Shown here piece after piece: positions 9,765 to 18,189 of a stretch of DNA of 64,000 bases. The notes under the pieces were generated by a model. It was not told the origin of the DNA, did not search any database, and worked only from the letters and a program-made list of their open reading frames with translations. Position 1 is the first letter of the stretch. Each line of letters begins with the position of its first letter. Source of the DNA: Acidimicrobiales bacterium (lineage in GTDB: Bacteria > Actinomycetota > Acidimicrobiia > Acidimicrobiales > SZUA-35); NCBI GenBank assembly GCA_028285495.1, contig JANQPB010000017.1:62001-126000 (forward strand). The letters run 5' to 3'. The translations under genes were made by a program, and so were the position numbers.

Positions 9765-12700
9765 ATGCCCGAACGCGTCCGCCTGTCGATCCTGGCCGTC
9801 CTGTCCCTGCTGCTCGGGTTGGTGGCCGCCTCACCGGCCGACGCCGTCGGCGGCTCGACGTCGTCGGTGTTCATCAACGAGCTCCACTACGACAACACCG
9901 GCGACGATGTCGGCGAGTCGTTGGAGATCGCCGGCCCGGCCGGCACCGACCTCTCGGGCTGGCAGATCGTCCGCTACAACGGGTCGAACGGCGCGGTCTA
10001 CGGCACGGACCCGCTCTCGGGCATCCTGGCCGACGACAGCGGTGGCTACGGCTTCGTCACCATCGACTACCCGACCAACGGCCTGCAGAACGGCGCCCCC
10101 GACGGCGTCGCGCTCGTCGACCAGGGCGGCGCCGTCGTGCAGTTCCTGAGCTACGAGGGGTCGTTCACCGCCGGGGCCGGGCCGGCTGCGGGGCAGACCA
10201 GCAGCGACATCGGCGTGGCCGAGACCAGCTCGACCCCGATCGGTCGATCGCTGCAGCTCACGGGCACCGGCTCGACGGCCGGCGACTTCACCTGGACCGC
10301 TGACACCTCGACGTTCGGCGCGGCGAACAACGGTCAGTCGTTCGCTGGCGGGCCCGATGACCCGGCGGCACCGGTCATCAACGAGTGGGGCATCAGCGAC
10401 TCGGGTACCGATGACGAGTTCGTCGAGGTCTTCGGCACCGCCGGGACCGACTATTCGGCGTACACCGTGCTCCAGATCGACGGCTCGACCGGCCAGAACG
10501 GCGTCATCGACCACGTCGTCCCGGTCGGTAGCACCGATGGATCCGGTCTCTGGGCCACCACCGTCCCGGCCAACTCGTTCGAGAACGGCGACTCCACGCT
10601 GCTGCTGGTCCAGGGCTTCACCGGGGCCGACGGCGACACCCTCGACACCGACGGCGACGGCACCTTCGACGTGACCCCTTGGACCGCCGTTGTCGACGCC
10701 GTGGCCACCGACGACCCTGGCCAGGCCGGCGGCGTGTTCTACGGCGTTCCGGTGCTCGACGAGACCTTCGACGACGGCCGCTTCGACAGCGACTTCGCCC
10801 CCGGCGGCGCCAGCCGGATCCCCGACGGCACCGACACCGACTCGGCCGCCGACTGGTACCGGAACGACTTCTCGTGGGATGGCGTGACCAACGGCTCGCC
10901 CGACGTCGGCGAGGCACTCAACACGCCGGGTCAACCGAACGAGATCGTCGCCGTCCCGGCCCCCGACATCCTCATCAACGAGGTCGACGCCGACCAGACC
11001 AGCACCGACGACGCCGAGTTCGTCGAGCTGACCGACGGCGGTACCGGCGGCTCGTCGCTCGACGGCCTGACGCTGGTGCTGTTCAACGGTGCGACCGACA
11101 CGAGCTACGCCGCGTTCGACCTCGACGGCCTGAGCACCGGGACCGACGGGTACGTCGTGCTGTGCGGCGACACCGCCACGGTGGCCAACTGCGATCTCGA
11201 TGTCTCGCCGGACACCAACCTGCTCCAGAACGGCGCCGACGCGGTCGCCCTCTACCGGGCCGACGCCGCCGACTTCCCGGCGGGCACGGCGGTCACCGGC
11301 GACGGCCTCGTCGACGCCATCGTCTACGACACCGACGACGCCGACGACGCCGGCCTGCTGGCCGTGCTCAACACCGCCGGCGGCCAGGTCAACGAGGACG
11401 CGAACGGCGACAAGGACAATCACTCCAATTCGCGGTGCCCCGATGCCAGCGGCAGCGCCCTCGACACCTCCACCTACGACGCCGTCACCCCGACGCCGGG
11501 TGCGGCCAACGACTGCACCGGTGGGCCCGGTCCCGAGCTGCGGCTCATCAGCGAGATCCAGGGCCCGGGTGATGCGAGCACGTTCGACGGTCAGCCGGTC
11601 GTCATCAGCGGCATCGTCGTCGGCGATTTCCAGGAGATCGTGACCGACGACCCGACCGACGAGCCGCTCGACGGCTTCTTCGTGCAGGAGGAGGACGCCG
11701 ATGCCGACGCGGACCCGTCCACCTCCGAGGGCATCTTCGTCTTCGCCCCCGGCGGGGCCGCGGTCTCGGTCGGTGACGTCGTCGAGGTGACCGGCACCGT
11801 CGACGAGTTCTTCGACCTGACCGAGATCAACGACGTCACCGACATCACCATCGTCTCGTCCGGCAACGCGCTGCCGACGCCGGCCACCCCGACCGTCCCG
11901 ACATCGCTGGGTGATGCGCCGGTCGACTGGGAGGCGATCGAGGGCATGTCGGTGTCGTTCGCCCAGCCGCTGTTCGTGTCCGGGTTGTTCCCGCTCGGGT
12001 CGTTCGGCGAGATGGACCTGTCGGCCATCGGGCCGTGGGACCACCCGAACCAGGTCGAGGCGGTCGGTTCGCAGGCCGCGTCCGACAGGCGGGCGCTCAA
12101 CCTCGCCTCCCGGGTCGTGCTCGACGACGGCGAGGACGAGAACGAGAGCTTCCCGAACGGGCTGTCGACCTGGAACCCGAACCCGACGCCGTACCTCGAT
12201 GGCCCGGAGGGCACGGTCAGGGCCGGCGACGTGGTCAACGACCTGTTCGGCGTCGTCCACTTCGCCTTCGGCGACTACGAGATCCAGCCGGTCAACCTCG
12301 CGGACCCGACCGATCCGGACGGCGGGGTCGACGTCACCAGGACGCCGCGCCCGACCGGGGTGCCGGACGTTGGCGGCGACCTGACGGTGGCCAGCTTCAA
12401 CGTCCTCAACTACTTCGCCACGATCGACAACGGCCAGCCGATCTGCGGTCCGCCGTCCAACCTCCAGCGCTGCCGTGGGGCCGACACCCAGGCCGAGTTC
12501 GATCTGCAGTCGGCCAAGATCGCCGACGCCATCGCCGACCTCGACGCCGACGTCGTCGGCCTGATCGAGCTGGAGAACTCGGGCACCGATGCCGCGATCG
12601 CCGATCTCGTCGCCAAGGTGAACGCCCGCTCGGCCAGGACCTACGGCTACGTGCCGACCGGGTTCATCGGGACCGACGCCATCGCCGTCGGCTTCGTCTA

Positions 12701-14126
12701 CGACCAGGCGACCGTCGGCCTCGACGGCCCGTTCGCGGTGCTCGACTCGTCGGTCAGCCCGGCCTTCATCGACACCAAGAACCGGCCGGCGCTGGCCCAG
12801 ACCTTCACCGACCTGGCGGGCGGGGCCGACCTGACGGTGGCCGTGAACCACCTCAAGTCGAAGGGCTCGGCCTGCGACGACGTGGCCAACCCCGGCGACC
12901 CGGCCTTCGGCGTGGCCCCCTACGCCATCGGCGACGACGTCGACGTCCGCCCGATCGGCGACCCGCTGTTCACCGGCAACTGCAACCTGACCCGAGCGGC
13001 GGCGGCCACGATCGTCGGCCAGTGGCTGGCGGCGGACCCGACCGGCACCGGCTCAGACAACCTCCTGGTGCTCGGCGACCTCAACGCCTACGCCAACGAG
13101 GAGCCGGTGGCCGTGCTCGAGGGCCAGGGCTACACCGACCTGGTCGAGGCGGCCAACGGCGGCGACACCTCGTGGTCGATCGGCGGCCACAGCTTCGTCT
13201 TCAACGGCGAGTTCGGCAGCCTCGACTACGCGATGGCCAACCCCGAGCTGGCCGCCCAGGTCACCGGGGCCGACGTCTGGCCCATCAACGCCGACGAGCC
13301 GTTTGCCATCGACTACCAGAACTTCAACCCGCCGGGGCAGGCGACCCCGGACGAGTGGAAGTCGAGCGACCACGACCCGGTCATCGTCGGGCTGTCGCTG
13401 ACCCCACCCGGTCCGATGTGCAACGGCCTGCCGGCCACCATCGTCGGCACCGAGGGGAACGATCGCCTGGTCGGTACCTCCGGCGACGACGTGATCGTCG
13501 GCCTCGGGGGCAACGACACCCTGATCGGCTTCTCGGGTGACGACACGCTCTGCGGCGGCGACGGCGACGACCTGCTGTACGGCGGCGGTGGTGACGACGA
13601 CATCTTCGGTGAGGGTGACGACGACCGGGCCCAGGCCGGCCCGGGTCACGACACCTTCGACGGCGGCGAGGGTGACGACTACGCCGCCGGCTCGGACGGC
13701 GACGACACCCTGCTCGGCGGCCCCGGCCGCGATCGTCTCCTCGGCGGCGACGACGACGACGTCGTCGAGGGCGGCGACGACAACGACATCCTGTCCGGCG
13801 GTCGGGGGATGGACGAGCTGGACGGCGGCGAGGGCAACGACCAGATCGACGGCGGCTCCGACGACGACGTCGCCGATGGCGGCGATGGCCGGGATCGTCT
13901 CAAGGGCGGCTCGGGCGTCGATCAGCTCTCGGGCGGTGATGGCGACGACTTCATCGACGGCCAGGCCGGCGACGACGTGCTCGACGGCGGCCCCGACAAC
14001 GATCGGCTGTTCGGTCGGAACGGGTTCGACACGCTCGACGGTGGCGATGGCATCGACCGGTTGAACGGCGGCAACAACGCGGACACGTGCATCAACGGTG
14101 AGGCACTCCAGTCCTGCGAGCTGTAG
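9765..14126 (+). CDS. Secreted ExeM/NucH-like nuclease with lamin-tail and RTX repeats
   Basis: The 1453-residue exoenzyme begins with a Sec signal peptide (cleavage near 'SPADA', residue 28). Lamin-tail domains follow: 'FINELHYDNTGDD' (about 30-150) and two more near 200-380 and 400-560 ('DILINEVDADQT'). An OB-like strand region lies at about 590-790. The endonuclease/exonuclease/phosphatase domain (about 870-1210) has 'SFNVLNYF', 'GLIELEN', 'VLGDLNAY' and 'SSDHDPVIV', the metal and catalytic motifs of this fold. Residues about 1222-1440 are RTX calcium-binding nonapeptides (GGxGxDxLx). It should degrade extracellular DNA. GGAG precedes the ATG by 9 nt; TAGGGT (9715-9720) is a likely -10. 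No type I secretion genes are adjacent, consistent with Sec export. Confidence 0.9.
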   Translation: MPERVRLSILAVLSLLLGLVAASPADAVGGSTSSVFINELHYDNTGDDVGESLEIAGPAGTDLSGWQIVRYNGSNGAVYGTDPLSGILADDSGGYGFVTIDYPTNGLQNGAPDGVALVDQGGAVVQFLSYEGSFTAGAGPAAGQTSSDIGVAETSSTPIGRSLQLTGTGSTAGDFTWTADTSTFGAANNGQSFAGGPDDPAAPVINEWGISDSGTDDEFVEVFGTAGTDYSAYTVLQIDGSTGQNGVIDHVVPVGSTDGSGLWATTVPANSFENGDSTLLLVQGFTGADGDTLDTDGDGTFDVTPWTAVVDAVATDDPGQAGGVFYGVPVLDETFDDGRFDSDFAPGGASRIPDGTDTDSAADWYRNDFSWDGVTNGSPDVGEALNTPGQPNEIVAVPAPDILINEVDADQTSTDDAEFVELTDGGTGGSSLDGLTLVLFNGATDTSYAAFDLDGLSTGTDGYVVLCGDTATVANCDLDVSPDTNLLQNGADAVALYRADAADFPAGTAVTGDGLVDAIVYDTDDADDAGLLAVLNTAGGQVNEDANGDKDNHSNSRCPDASGSALDTSTYDAVTPTPGAANDCTGGPGPELRLISEIQGPGDASTFDGQPVVISGIVVGDFQEIVTDDPTDEPLDGFFVQEEDADADADPSTSEGIFVFAPGGAAVSVGDVVEVTGTVDEFFDLTEINDVTDITIVSSGNALPTPATPTVPTSLGDAPVDWEAIEGMSVSFAQPLFVSGLFPLGSFGEMDLSAIGPWDHPNQVEAVGSQAASDRRALNLASRVVLDDGEDENESFPNGLSTWNPNPTPYLDGPEGTVRAGDVVNDLFGVVHFAFGDYEIQPVNLADPTDPDGGVDVTRTPRPTGVPDVGGDLTVASFNVLNYFATIDNGQPICGPPSNLQRCRGADTQAEFDLQSAKIADAIADLDADVVGLIELENSGTDAAIADLVAKVNARSARTYGYVPTGFIGTDAIAVGFVYDQATVGLDGPFAVLDSSVSPAFIDTKNRPALAQTFTDLAGGADLTVAVNHLKSKGSACDDVANPGDPAFGVAPYAIGDDVDVRPIGDPLFTGNCNLTRAAAATIVGQWLAADPTGTGSDNLLVLGDLNAYANEEPVAVLEGQGYTDLVEAANGGDTSWSIGGHSFVFNGEFGSLDYAMANPELAAQVTGADVWPINADEPFAIDYQNFNPPGQATPDEWKSSDHDPVIVGLSLTPPGPMCNGLPATIVGTEGNDRLVGTSGDDVIVGLGGNDTLIGFSGDDTLCGGDGDDLLYGGGGDDDIFGEGDDDRAQAGPGHDTFDGGEGDDYAAGSDGDDTLLGGPGRDRLLGGDDDDVVEGGDDNDILSGGRGMDELDGGEGNDQIDGGSDDDVADGGDGRDRLKGGSGVDQLSGGDGDDFIDGQAGDDVLDGGPDNDRLFGRNGFDTLDGGDGIDRLNGGNNADTCINGEALQSCEL

Positions 14127-14156
14127 CGCCCGGCGCGCCCGGCCGGACCCGGGGGG

Positions 14157-15041
14157 CTAGCCCTGGAGCGACCCGACGAGGGTCAGGGTCTCCAGGGCCA
14201 GCTCCTGGGGCACGTTCATGCAACGGACGATGACGTCGTCGAACCCGGCCCGAGCCAGAGGCTCCAGCTGGGCGGCGACGTCGTCGGCGTTGCCGACCAG
14301 CAGGACGTCGAGGTCCATGCCCCGGTAGCCGGCGGCCACCAGCTCGCCGGCCAACCGCCTCGCCTCGTCGCCGTCCTGCAGGACGAGTGCGTCCTTGCGG
14401 ATGATGGCCCGGCCGCCACCGAGCGACCGGTAGTGGTCGACCTTGACCGCCCCCTCCTCCGCTCCGAGCCCGGGCGAGGCGTACCAGGCGTCGCCCATCC
14501 GGGCCGCCCGCTCGATGGCGGCATCGACCCCGGCACCGATCCACCACTCGATCGGGCCATCGGAGCGGAGCCCGACCCGACCGCCGACGAGCCCGAGCCG
14601 CTCGTCGTCGACCTCCTCGCCGGCCAGCAACGCCTTCACCGTCTCGATCGAGGCCTCCAGCACCCGGCCCCGGGTCGCCATCGAGGCGCCGAAGGCCCGG
14701 AACTGCGAGTCGCCGTGCCCGATCCCGGTCTGGACGATGAAGGGGACGGACGGGTCGGGGGCCGACACCCGATGGATGGCGGCCAGGGTGCCGATCTGCT
14801 CGGCCATCAGCACCGGGTGCCACAGGGGCATCAGGAACAGACAGCCGGCGGGTCGGTCCGGCCACTCGGCCAGCAGCCGGCCGAGCATCGGGGTGTTCTG
14901 GGCGTAGGGGATCGGCATGTTGTGGTGGTCGCCGATCGTGAGGGAGTCGAGACCCGCCTCATGGGCAACCCTGGCCCGTTCGATCATGAGCCGGGGCCCG
15001 TCGGACCGATGGGTTGACGAGATCGAGACGCCGAGTCGCAT
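14157..15041 (-). CDS. LLM-class flavin-dependent (probably F420) oxidoreductase
   Basis: The 294-residue protein has the luciferase-like TIM-barrel pattern: N-terminal 'MRLGVSISST', 'AHEAGLDSLTIGDHH', 'PVLMAEQIGTLAAIH', 'QTGIGHG' and 'RGRVLEASIETVKALL'. Such enzymes use F420 or FMN to reduce or oxidise diverse substrates; the substrate is not evident. TAGCGT (15048-15053, minus strand) ends 6 nt before the ATG. The start is 47 nt from the divergent PPOX-type F420 enzyme gene, so the two short promoters sit back to back. Confidence 0.85.
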   Translation of the reverse strand: MRLGVSISSTHRSDGPRLMIERARVAHEAGLDSLTIGDHHNMPIPYAQNTPMLGRLLAEWPDRPAGCLFLMPLWHPVLMAEQIGTLAAIHRVSAPDPSVPFIVQTGIGHGDSQFRAFGASMATRGRVLEASIETVKALLAGEEVDDERLGLVGGRVGLRSDGPIEWWIGAGVDAAIERAARMGDAWYASPGLGAEEGAVKVDHYRSLGGGRAIIRKDALVLQDGDEARRLAGELVAAGYRGMDLDVLLVGNADDVAAQLEPLARAGFDDVIVRCMNVPQELALETLTLVGSLQG

Positions 15042-15088
15042 GGCGCCACGCTACTGGCCGGAGGGCGCCGCCGGGATAGGATCCGGCC

Positions 15089-15511
15089 ATGGACCTCGAC
15101 ACCGCTCTCGACTGGGCCGCCGCACGATCGAACGGCGTGCTGATCACCATCCGCCGGGACGGCCGCCCACAATCGTCCGACATCGCCTATCGGGTCGTCG
15201 ACGGACGTATCGAGATCTCGGTCACCGACGGCCGGGCGAAGACCAACAACCTGAAGCGCGACCCGAGGGCCGTGCTCCACATCACCGACCCGGCGGCCTG
15301 GTCCTACCTGTCAATCGACGGCACCGTCGAGCTGACCCCGACCACCGCCGATCCGGGCGACGCCACCGCCGATGCGCTGGTCGAGTACTTCCGGGCCGTC
15401 TCGGGCAAGGAGCACCCGGACTGGGACGAGTACCGCCAGGCGATGGTCGACGAGGGTCGGCTGCTGATCCACCTGACCCCCGGTTCGGTCGTCGGCCAGA
15501 TCAACGGCTGA
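15089..15511 (+). CDS. PPOX-class F420-dependent oxidoreductase
   Basis: The 140-residue split-barrel protein resembles the Rv1155/Rv2991 group. It has 'GVLITIRRDGRPQSSDI', 'ISVTDGRAKTNNLKRDPRAVLHI' (the Lys/Asn-rich cofactor phosphate-binding segment) and a C-terminal 'LIHLTPGSVVG'. Members bind F420 and reduce small molecules, or bind FMN/biliverdin. TAGGAT (15077-15082) ends 6 nt before the ATG, so the mRNA is leaderless. PhzF and a second LLM enzyme follow closely on the same strand, suggesting one operon to about 18069. Confidence 0.85.
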   Translation: MDLDTALDWAAARSNGVLITIRRDGRPQSSDIAYRVVDGRIEISVTDGRAKTNNLKRDPRAVLHITDPAAWSYLSIDGTVELTPTTADPGDATADALVEYFRAVSGKEHPDWDEYRQAMVDEGRLLIHLTPGSVVGQING

Positions 15512-15525
15512 GCGGGGGTGAGCGC

Positions 15526-16383
15526 ATGACGCAGCGGCGGTGCCGGTTCGTCGACGTGTTCGCCGAGGAGCCACTGGCCGGCAACCCGCTGGCCGTCGTG
15601 CTCGACGGCGATGGCCTCGACACCGAGCAGATGCAGGCCTACGCCACCTGGATCGACCTGTCCGAGACGACGTTCCTGCTGCCGCCCACCGATCCGGCGG
15701 CCGACTACCGGGTCCGGATCTTCACACCGGGCGGAGAGCTTCCGTTCGCCGGCCACCCGACGCTCGGCTCGTGTCGGGCCTGGCTCGACGCCGGCGGCGA
15801 GCCGGCCACGCCGGGGGCGGTGATCCAGGAGTGCGGGGCCGGGCTGGTCCCGCTGCGGATCGACGGCGACCGCCAGGCCTTCCGGGCTCCGCCGCTCATC
15901 CGGTCGGGGCCCGTCGACGACGACACGCTCGCCCGGGTCATCGGCGAGCTCGGCCTGACGGCGTCCGACGTGGTCGACGCCGCGTGGATCGACAACGGGC
16001 CGGGCTGGCTCGGGCTGCTGCTGGCGAGCGCCGAGGCCGTGCTCGCGGTCGAGCTCGGGCCCCTCAGCGAGAAGATCGGCCTCATCGGCTTCCACCCCGA
16101 TGGGCACGAGGCGGCCTACGAGGTCCGGGCCTTCTACCCGATCGGCGGGCAGACGCTGGAGGACCCGGTCACGGGCAGCCTCAACGCCTCGGCCGCCCAG
16201 TGGCTGGTCACGACCGGCCGGATCAGCCCGCCGTACCTGGCCGTCCAGGGCACGGCCATGGGCCGCTCCGGTCGGGTGTCGATCACCGGCGGCGACGGCG
16301 GAGCCGGCGCCGCCGGCGGCGAGCCCGAGATCTGGGTCGGTGGGGCGGCGTCGATCGTCGCCACCGGCACGGTCGAGCTGTAG
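15526..16383 (+). CDS. PhzF family isomerase/epimerase
   Basis: The 285-residue protein matches the PhzF two-lobe fold (diaminopimelate-epimerase-like). It has 'FVDVFAEEPLAGNPLAVV' with the start of the active-site lobe, the catalytic Glu region 'SETTFLLPP', 'RIFTPGGELPFAGHPTLGS' and C-terminal 'EDPVTGSLNASAAQWLV'. PhzF proper isomerises a phenazine precursor, but no phenazine genes are present, so the substrate is unknown. ATG 15526 has GGGGG 8 nt upstream, and the gene begins 14 nt after the PPOX gene. Confidence 0.9.
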   Translation: MTQRRCRFVDVFAEEPLAGNPLAVVLDGDGLDTEQMQAYATWIDLSETTFLLPPTDPAADYRVRIFTPGGELPFAGHPTLGSCRAWLDAGGEPATPGAVIQECGAGLVPLRIDGDRQAFRAPPLIRSGPVDDDTLARVIGELGLTASDVVDAAWIDNGPGWLGLLLASAEAVLAVELGPLSEKIGLIGFHPDGHEAAYEVRAFYPIGGQTLEDPVTGSLNASAAQWLVTTGRISPPYLAVQGTAMGRSGRVSITGGDGGAGAAGGEPEIWVGGAASIVATGTVEL

Positions 16384-16397
16384 GCCGGTCCGGCGGC

Positions 16398-17456
16398 GTG
16401 CGGGTCGAGACCCTCCTGCCCCTCGGCAAGCTCGACCCGGGCCTGCGCGAGCCGGATACGCCGTTGCCCATCGCCGAGTTCGGACCGCTGGCGGCCCGGG
16501 CCGAGGCGATCGGGTACGACGCGGTGCTGGTCGAGGAGACCAAGGACGACCCGTACCAGCTGCTGGCCCTCGGCGCCGCCGCCACCTCGACCGTCGGTCT
16601 CGGCACCTCGGTGGCGATGGCCTTCCCCCGGAGCCCGACCGTCACGGCCATGTCGGCCTGGTCGCTGCAGAAGCTGTCGGGCGGGAGGTTCGTGCTCGGC
16701 CTCGGGTCCCAGGTCCGTGGCCACGTCCGCCGTCGCTTCGGGCTCGACTGGCACCCGCCGGCGCCCTGGATGCGCGACTACATCGGGGCCGTTCGGGCGG
16801 TCTGGCGGGCCTGGCAGACCGGCGAGCGGCTCGACTTCCGGAGCGATCACTACTCGATCGATCTGATCGTCCCGCTGTTCGACCCCGGTCCGATCGAGCA
16901 CCCGGACATCCCGATCCACCTGGCCGCCATCGGGCCGAACATGTGTGCGGTGGCCGGCGAGGTGGCCGACGGGGTCCGCCTGCACCCGATCTGCACCGAG
17001 CGGTTCATCGACGAGCGGGTCCGGCCGGCCCTCGACCGTGGCCTGGCCCGCACCGGCCGCGACCGATCGGCGGTCGAGGTCTGCATGAAGCCCCTGGTCG
17101 GCACCGCGGCAGACGACGAGGCGCTGGAGGCGGTGACGCGAACGGTGCGGGCCCGGGTCGCGTTCTACCTGTCGACCCCCGCCTACCGCCGGGTGTTCGA
17201 GCTGCACGACTGGGGCGAGCTGGCCGAGCGGGCGGCGGTGCTGTCGAAGGCCGGCCGGTGGGACGAGCTCGCCGAGGTGGTGCCGGACGAGGTGCTGCAC
17301 ACGGTGGCCACCATCGGGACCAACGACGAGATCGCCGATCGGCTCCGGGCTCGCTACGGCGACCGGGTCGACCGCATCGAGTTCTCGATCCCGGTCGCCG
17401 ACGACGCCGATGCCGAGGTGCTCGGCGACCTGCTCGACCGGCTCCGGGTCCCATGA
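16398..17456 (+). CDS. F420-dependent LLM-class oxidoreductase (TIGR03617-like)
   Basis: A 352-residue luciferase-like protein starting at GTG 16398, 14 nt after PhzF. Motifs: 'VRVETLLPLGKLD' N-terminus, 'YDAVLVEETKDDPYQLLALGAAAT', 'GLGTSVAMAFPRSPTVTAMSAW', 'LSGGRFVLGLGSQVRGHVRRRFG' and 'PPAPWMRDYI'. The last three are hallmarks of mycobacterial F420-dependent LLM proteins. Together with the PPOX and the divergent LLM gene it makes this a small F420-enzyme cluster. Substrate not identifiable. Confidence 0.88.
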   Translation: MRVETLLPLGKLDPGLREPDTPLPIAEFGPLAARAEAIGYDAVLVEETKDDPYQLLALGAAATSTVGLGTSVAMAFPRSPTVTAMSAWSLQKLSGGRFVLGLGSQVRGHVRRRFGLDWHPPAPWMRDYIGAVRAVWRAWQTGERLDFRSDHYSIDLIVPLFDPGPIEHPDIPIHLAAIGPNMCAVAGEVADGVRLHPICTERFIDERVRPALDRGLARTGRDRSAVEVCMKPLVGTAADDEALEAVTRTVRARVAFYLSTPAYRRVFELHDWGELAERAAVLSKAGRWDELAEVVPDEVLHTVATIGTNDEIADRLRARYGDRVDRIEFSIPVADDADAEVLGDLLDRLRVP

Positions 17457-17508
17457 CCCGGGCGGCCGCCGGTACACGGCGTCGGATGCGTTCCGAGGGG
17501 GTGGGGCG

Positions 17509-18069
17509 ATGCCGACCGAGCTGATCCTCGTCCGTCATGGCGACCCGGCTGCCGGCGGGGTCGAGGACCCCGGTCTGAGCGAGGTCGGTCGGCTCCAGGC
17601 GCAGGCAACGGCCCGCCAGCTGGTCGGCGAGCCCCTGGCTGCGCTCTACACCAGCCCGCTGCGGCGGGCGATCGAGTCGGCGGAGCCGCTGGCCGCCGCC
17701 GTCGGCCTCGAACCGATCGTGGAGGATCGGATCGCCGAGTTCGACAACGGGCAGGTGTACTACTCGGAGAAGCACGCGGCCGAGATGGACGCCGGGACGG
17801 CCATGGCCAAGCTGGCCGCCATGCGCAGCCCCGAGTTCCGGGCCCGGGTGCTCGACGGCTTCGCCGCCATCGAAGCCGCCAACCCCGACGCCGCCGTTGC
17901 CGCCGTCTGTCACGGCGGGGTGATCTCGATCCTGGTCGGCGCTGCGGTCTACAACGACTCGTTGATCTTCCTGCCCGAGTACGGGTCGGTGACCCGGATC
18001 CGGTCGCACGGCGCCGAGCTCCGCAACCTGATCAGCTACAACGAGGCCTCCTGGCTGCGAGCGCCCTGA
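17509..18069 (+). CDS. Histidine phosphatase family protein
   Basis: The 186-residue phosphoglycerate-mutase-like protein has the catalytic 'VRHGD' near the N-terminus, 'TSPLRRAIESAEPLA' and the second His in 'AVCHGGVI'. It would hydrolyse a phosphomonoester through a phospho-His intermediate; the substrate is unknown. The ATG at 17509 is preceded by GGGGGTGGGG, a strong purine-rich ribosome site. It lies 52 nt after the LLM gene, same strand. Confidence 0.88.
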   Translation: MPTELILVRHGDPAAGGVEDPGLSEVGRLQAQATARQLVGEPLAALYTSPLRRAIESAEPLAAAVGLEPIVEDRIAEFDNGQVYYSEKHAAEMDAGTAMAKLAAMRSPEFRARVLDGFAAIEAANPDAAVAAVCHGGVISILVGAAVYNDSLIFLPEYGSVTRIRSHGAELRNLISYNEASWLRAP

Positions 18070-18189
18070 TTCGGCTCGGCGGCGAAGCCGCTCGGCCGCG
18101 GCCGAGCCATCGATGCCGGCGCGAACCGCAGCGAACCGCAGCGTCCGTCCCGAGCGCCGACCGGGCCGGAGCCGTGGGAGACTCGGGTG

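Noticed and set aside
9831..12851. 1006-residue ORF opposite the nuclease gene
   Set aside because: High GC makes long antisense frames common; the plus strand encodes clear nuclease motifs and a signal peptide.
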